Positions 63,334 to 64,000 of a stretch of 64,000 nt of DNA are shown piece after piece. Under the pieces are notes generated by a model, which searched no databases, had not been told where the DNA came from, and worked only from the letters and a program-made list of their open reading frames with translations. The stretch comes from Colius striatus. Lineage: Eukaryota; Chordata; Aves; Coliiformes; Coliidae. Made by a program: the position numbers and the translations under genes. The stretch is from positions 32,518,895 through 32,582,894 of the forward strand of contig NC_084767.1 of assembly GCF_028858725.1 (NCBI RefSeq). Direction: 5' to 3'. Position 1 is the stretch's first letter. The number at the start of each line of letters is the position of its first letter.

Positions 63334-64000
63334 CTGTAACAATATAAACAAAAAAAGAAGCCATTTTTTAGCCATCTGTGCAGAAGGTACACAATTATTA
63401 TAATTCACTTTCTTTGAAAAATAATTTATATATTTCAAGAATGTGTTCACTTTTAAAATGGAACAAACGGGTGTAATGGGCAATAACAGCTGATGCACAG
63501 GCAAGACCAATTATCCCCAAAGGCTAATAAAACGTAATTTTAAAATATTTTAATTTAGAAATAAGTTCTCTGTAACAAATAAAGATTTAATGTTTTAGAC
63601 CATTTGAGTTAACAGACACTGTTCAAAAAGACAAAACTACATTGGTTAATATTCTTTCTTTCATGAGGTACTAATTTTATATCTGAACAAGAAATGCTCT
63701 ACCCATCAGCAAAACCAAGTACCCTAAACTTTTTAATATGGCAGAAAGCACATTACATTTCAACAAGTATGCCCATAAAGGCAAGTTATAAGAACTTTAA
63801 TGATTCAGAATTCATTCCTCCTCGTAACTTTTTGACCGTAATTGCTGAATATATTAAGATTCTGTAACATTTGTAAGGATTCTGGACTGTGAGCCGTGTC
63901 ACTGTTAAAGAAATCCTTACACAACAGATTGCTTAGATAGCAAATACTTCATCTAAGTCCATGAGGTAAATACCAGTGATTATCTACACTTAGTTGAATT
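63334..64000 (-). other. PGAP1: PGAP1 last intron (partial)
   Basis: The sequence upstream of the last PGAP1 exon up to the window edge shows no further recognisable PGAP1 exon (for example the preceding membrane segment), so it is intronic. Confidence 0.75.

Overview
This window is nuclear DNA of a vertebrate, almost certainly a bird. The DNA is AT-rich (except two CpG islands), genes are split into short exons with GT/GC-AG introns, and at least nine fragments of CR1-type LINEs carry the avian 3' end (the 'catagaatggtaggggttgg' family). Two stretches resemble a common avian endogenous-retrovirus LTR. There is no bacterial or phage organisation and no operon, CRISPR array or tRNA gene. Gene identities rest on matching translated exons to remembered vertebrate proteins; no database search was run.

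The gene order corresponds to human 2q33.1 (HECW2 - CCDC150 - GTF3C3 - C2orf66 - PGAP1). Bases 1-5,400 hold a CpG island (about 4,370-5,400) with a clean minus-strand splice donor, best read as the non-coding first exon and promoter of HECW2 (inference from synteny). From 5.4 to 22.5 kb I see only AT-rich non-coding DNA with a 37-bp minisatellite and CA repeats. From 22.5 to 25.35 kb are exon-like remnants of CCDC150 on the plus strand, broken by an in-frame stop and at least three reading-frame shifts, so it looks like a pseudogene here. CR1 copies fill 27.1-28.8 kb.

The centre (29,355-48,731, minus strand) is a complete, intact GTF3C3 gene (TFIIIC102, an RNA polymerase III general transcription factor subunit). 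I could place all 19 coding exons with consistent phases; they sum to 2,727 nt, i.e. 908 residues plus stop. Two of its introns (3 and 8) use GC instead of GT donors. Its CpG promoter lies at 48.54-49.05 kb.

Upstream, also on the minus strand, is the two-exon gene for the small secreted protein C2orf66 (50,073-51,328; 101 residues). After intergenic sequence with two CR1 copies comes the last coding exon of PGAP1 (63,195-63,333, minus), the ER GPI inositol-deacylase, preceded in genomic order by what is probably its 3' UTR of up to about 8.8 kb, into which an LTR has inserted in antisense. Thus GTF3C3, C2orf66 and PGAP1 run head to tail on the minus strand and the CCDC150 remnant converges on GTF3C3. 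I found no novel multi-gene system. The most notable points are the decayed CCDC150, the two GC-AG introns and the very long PGAP1 3' UTR.
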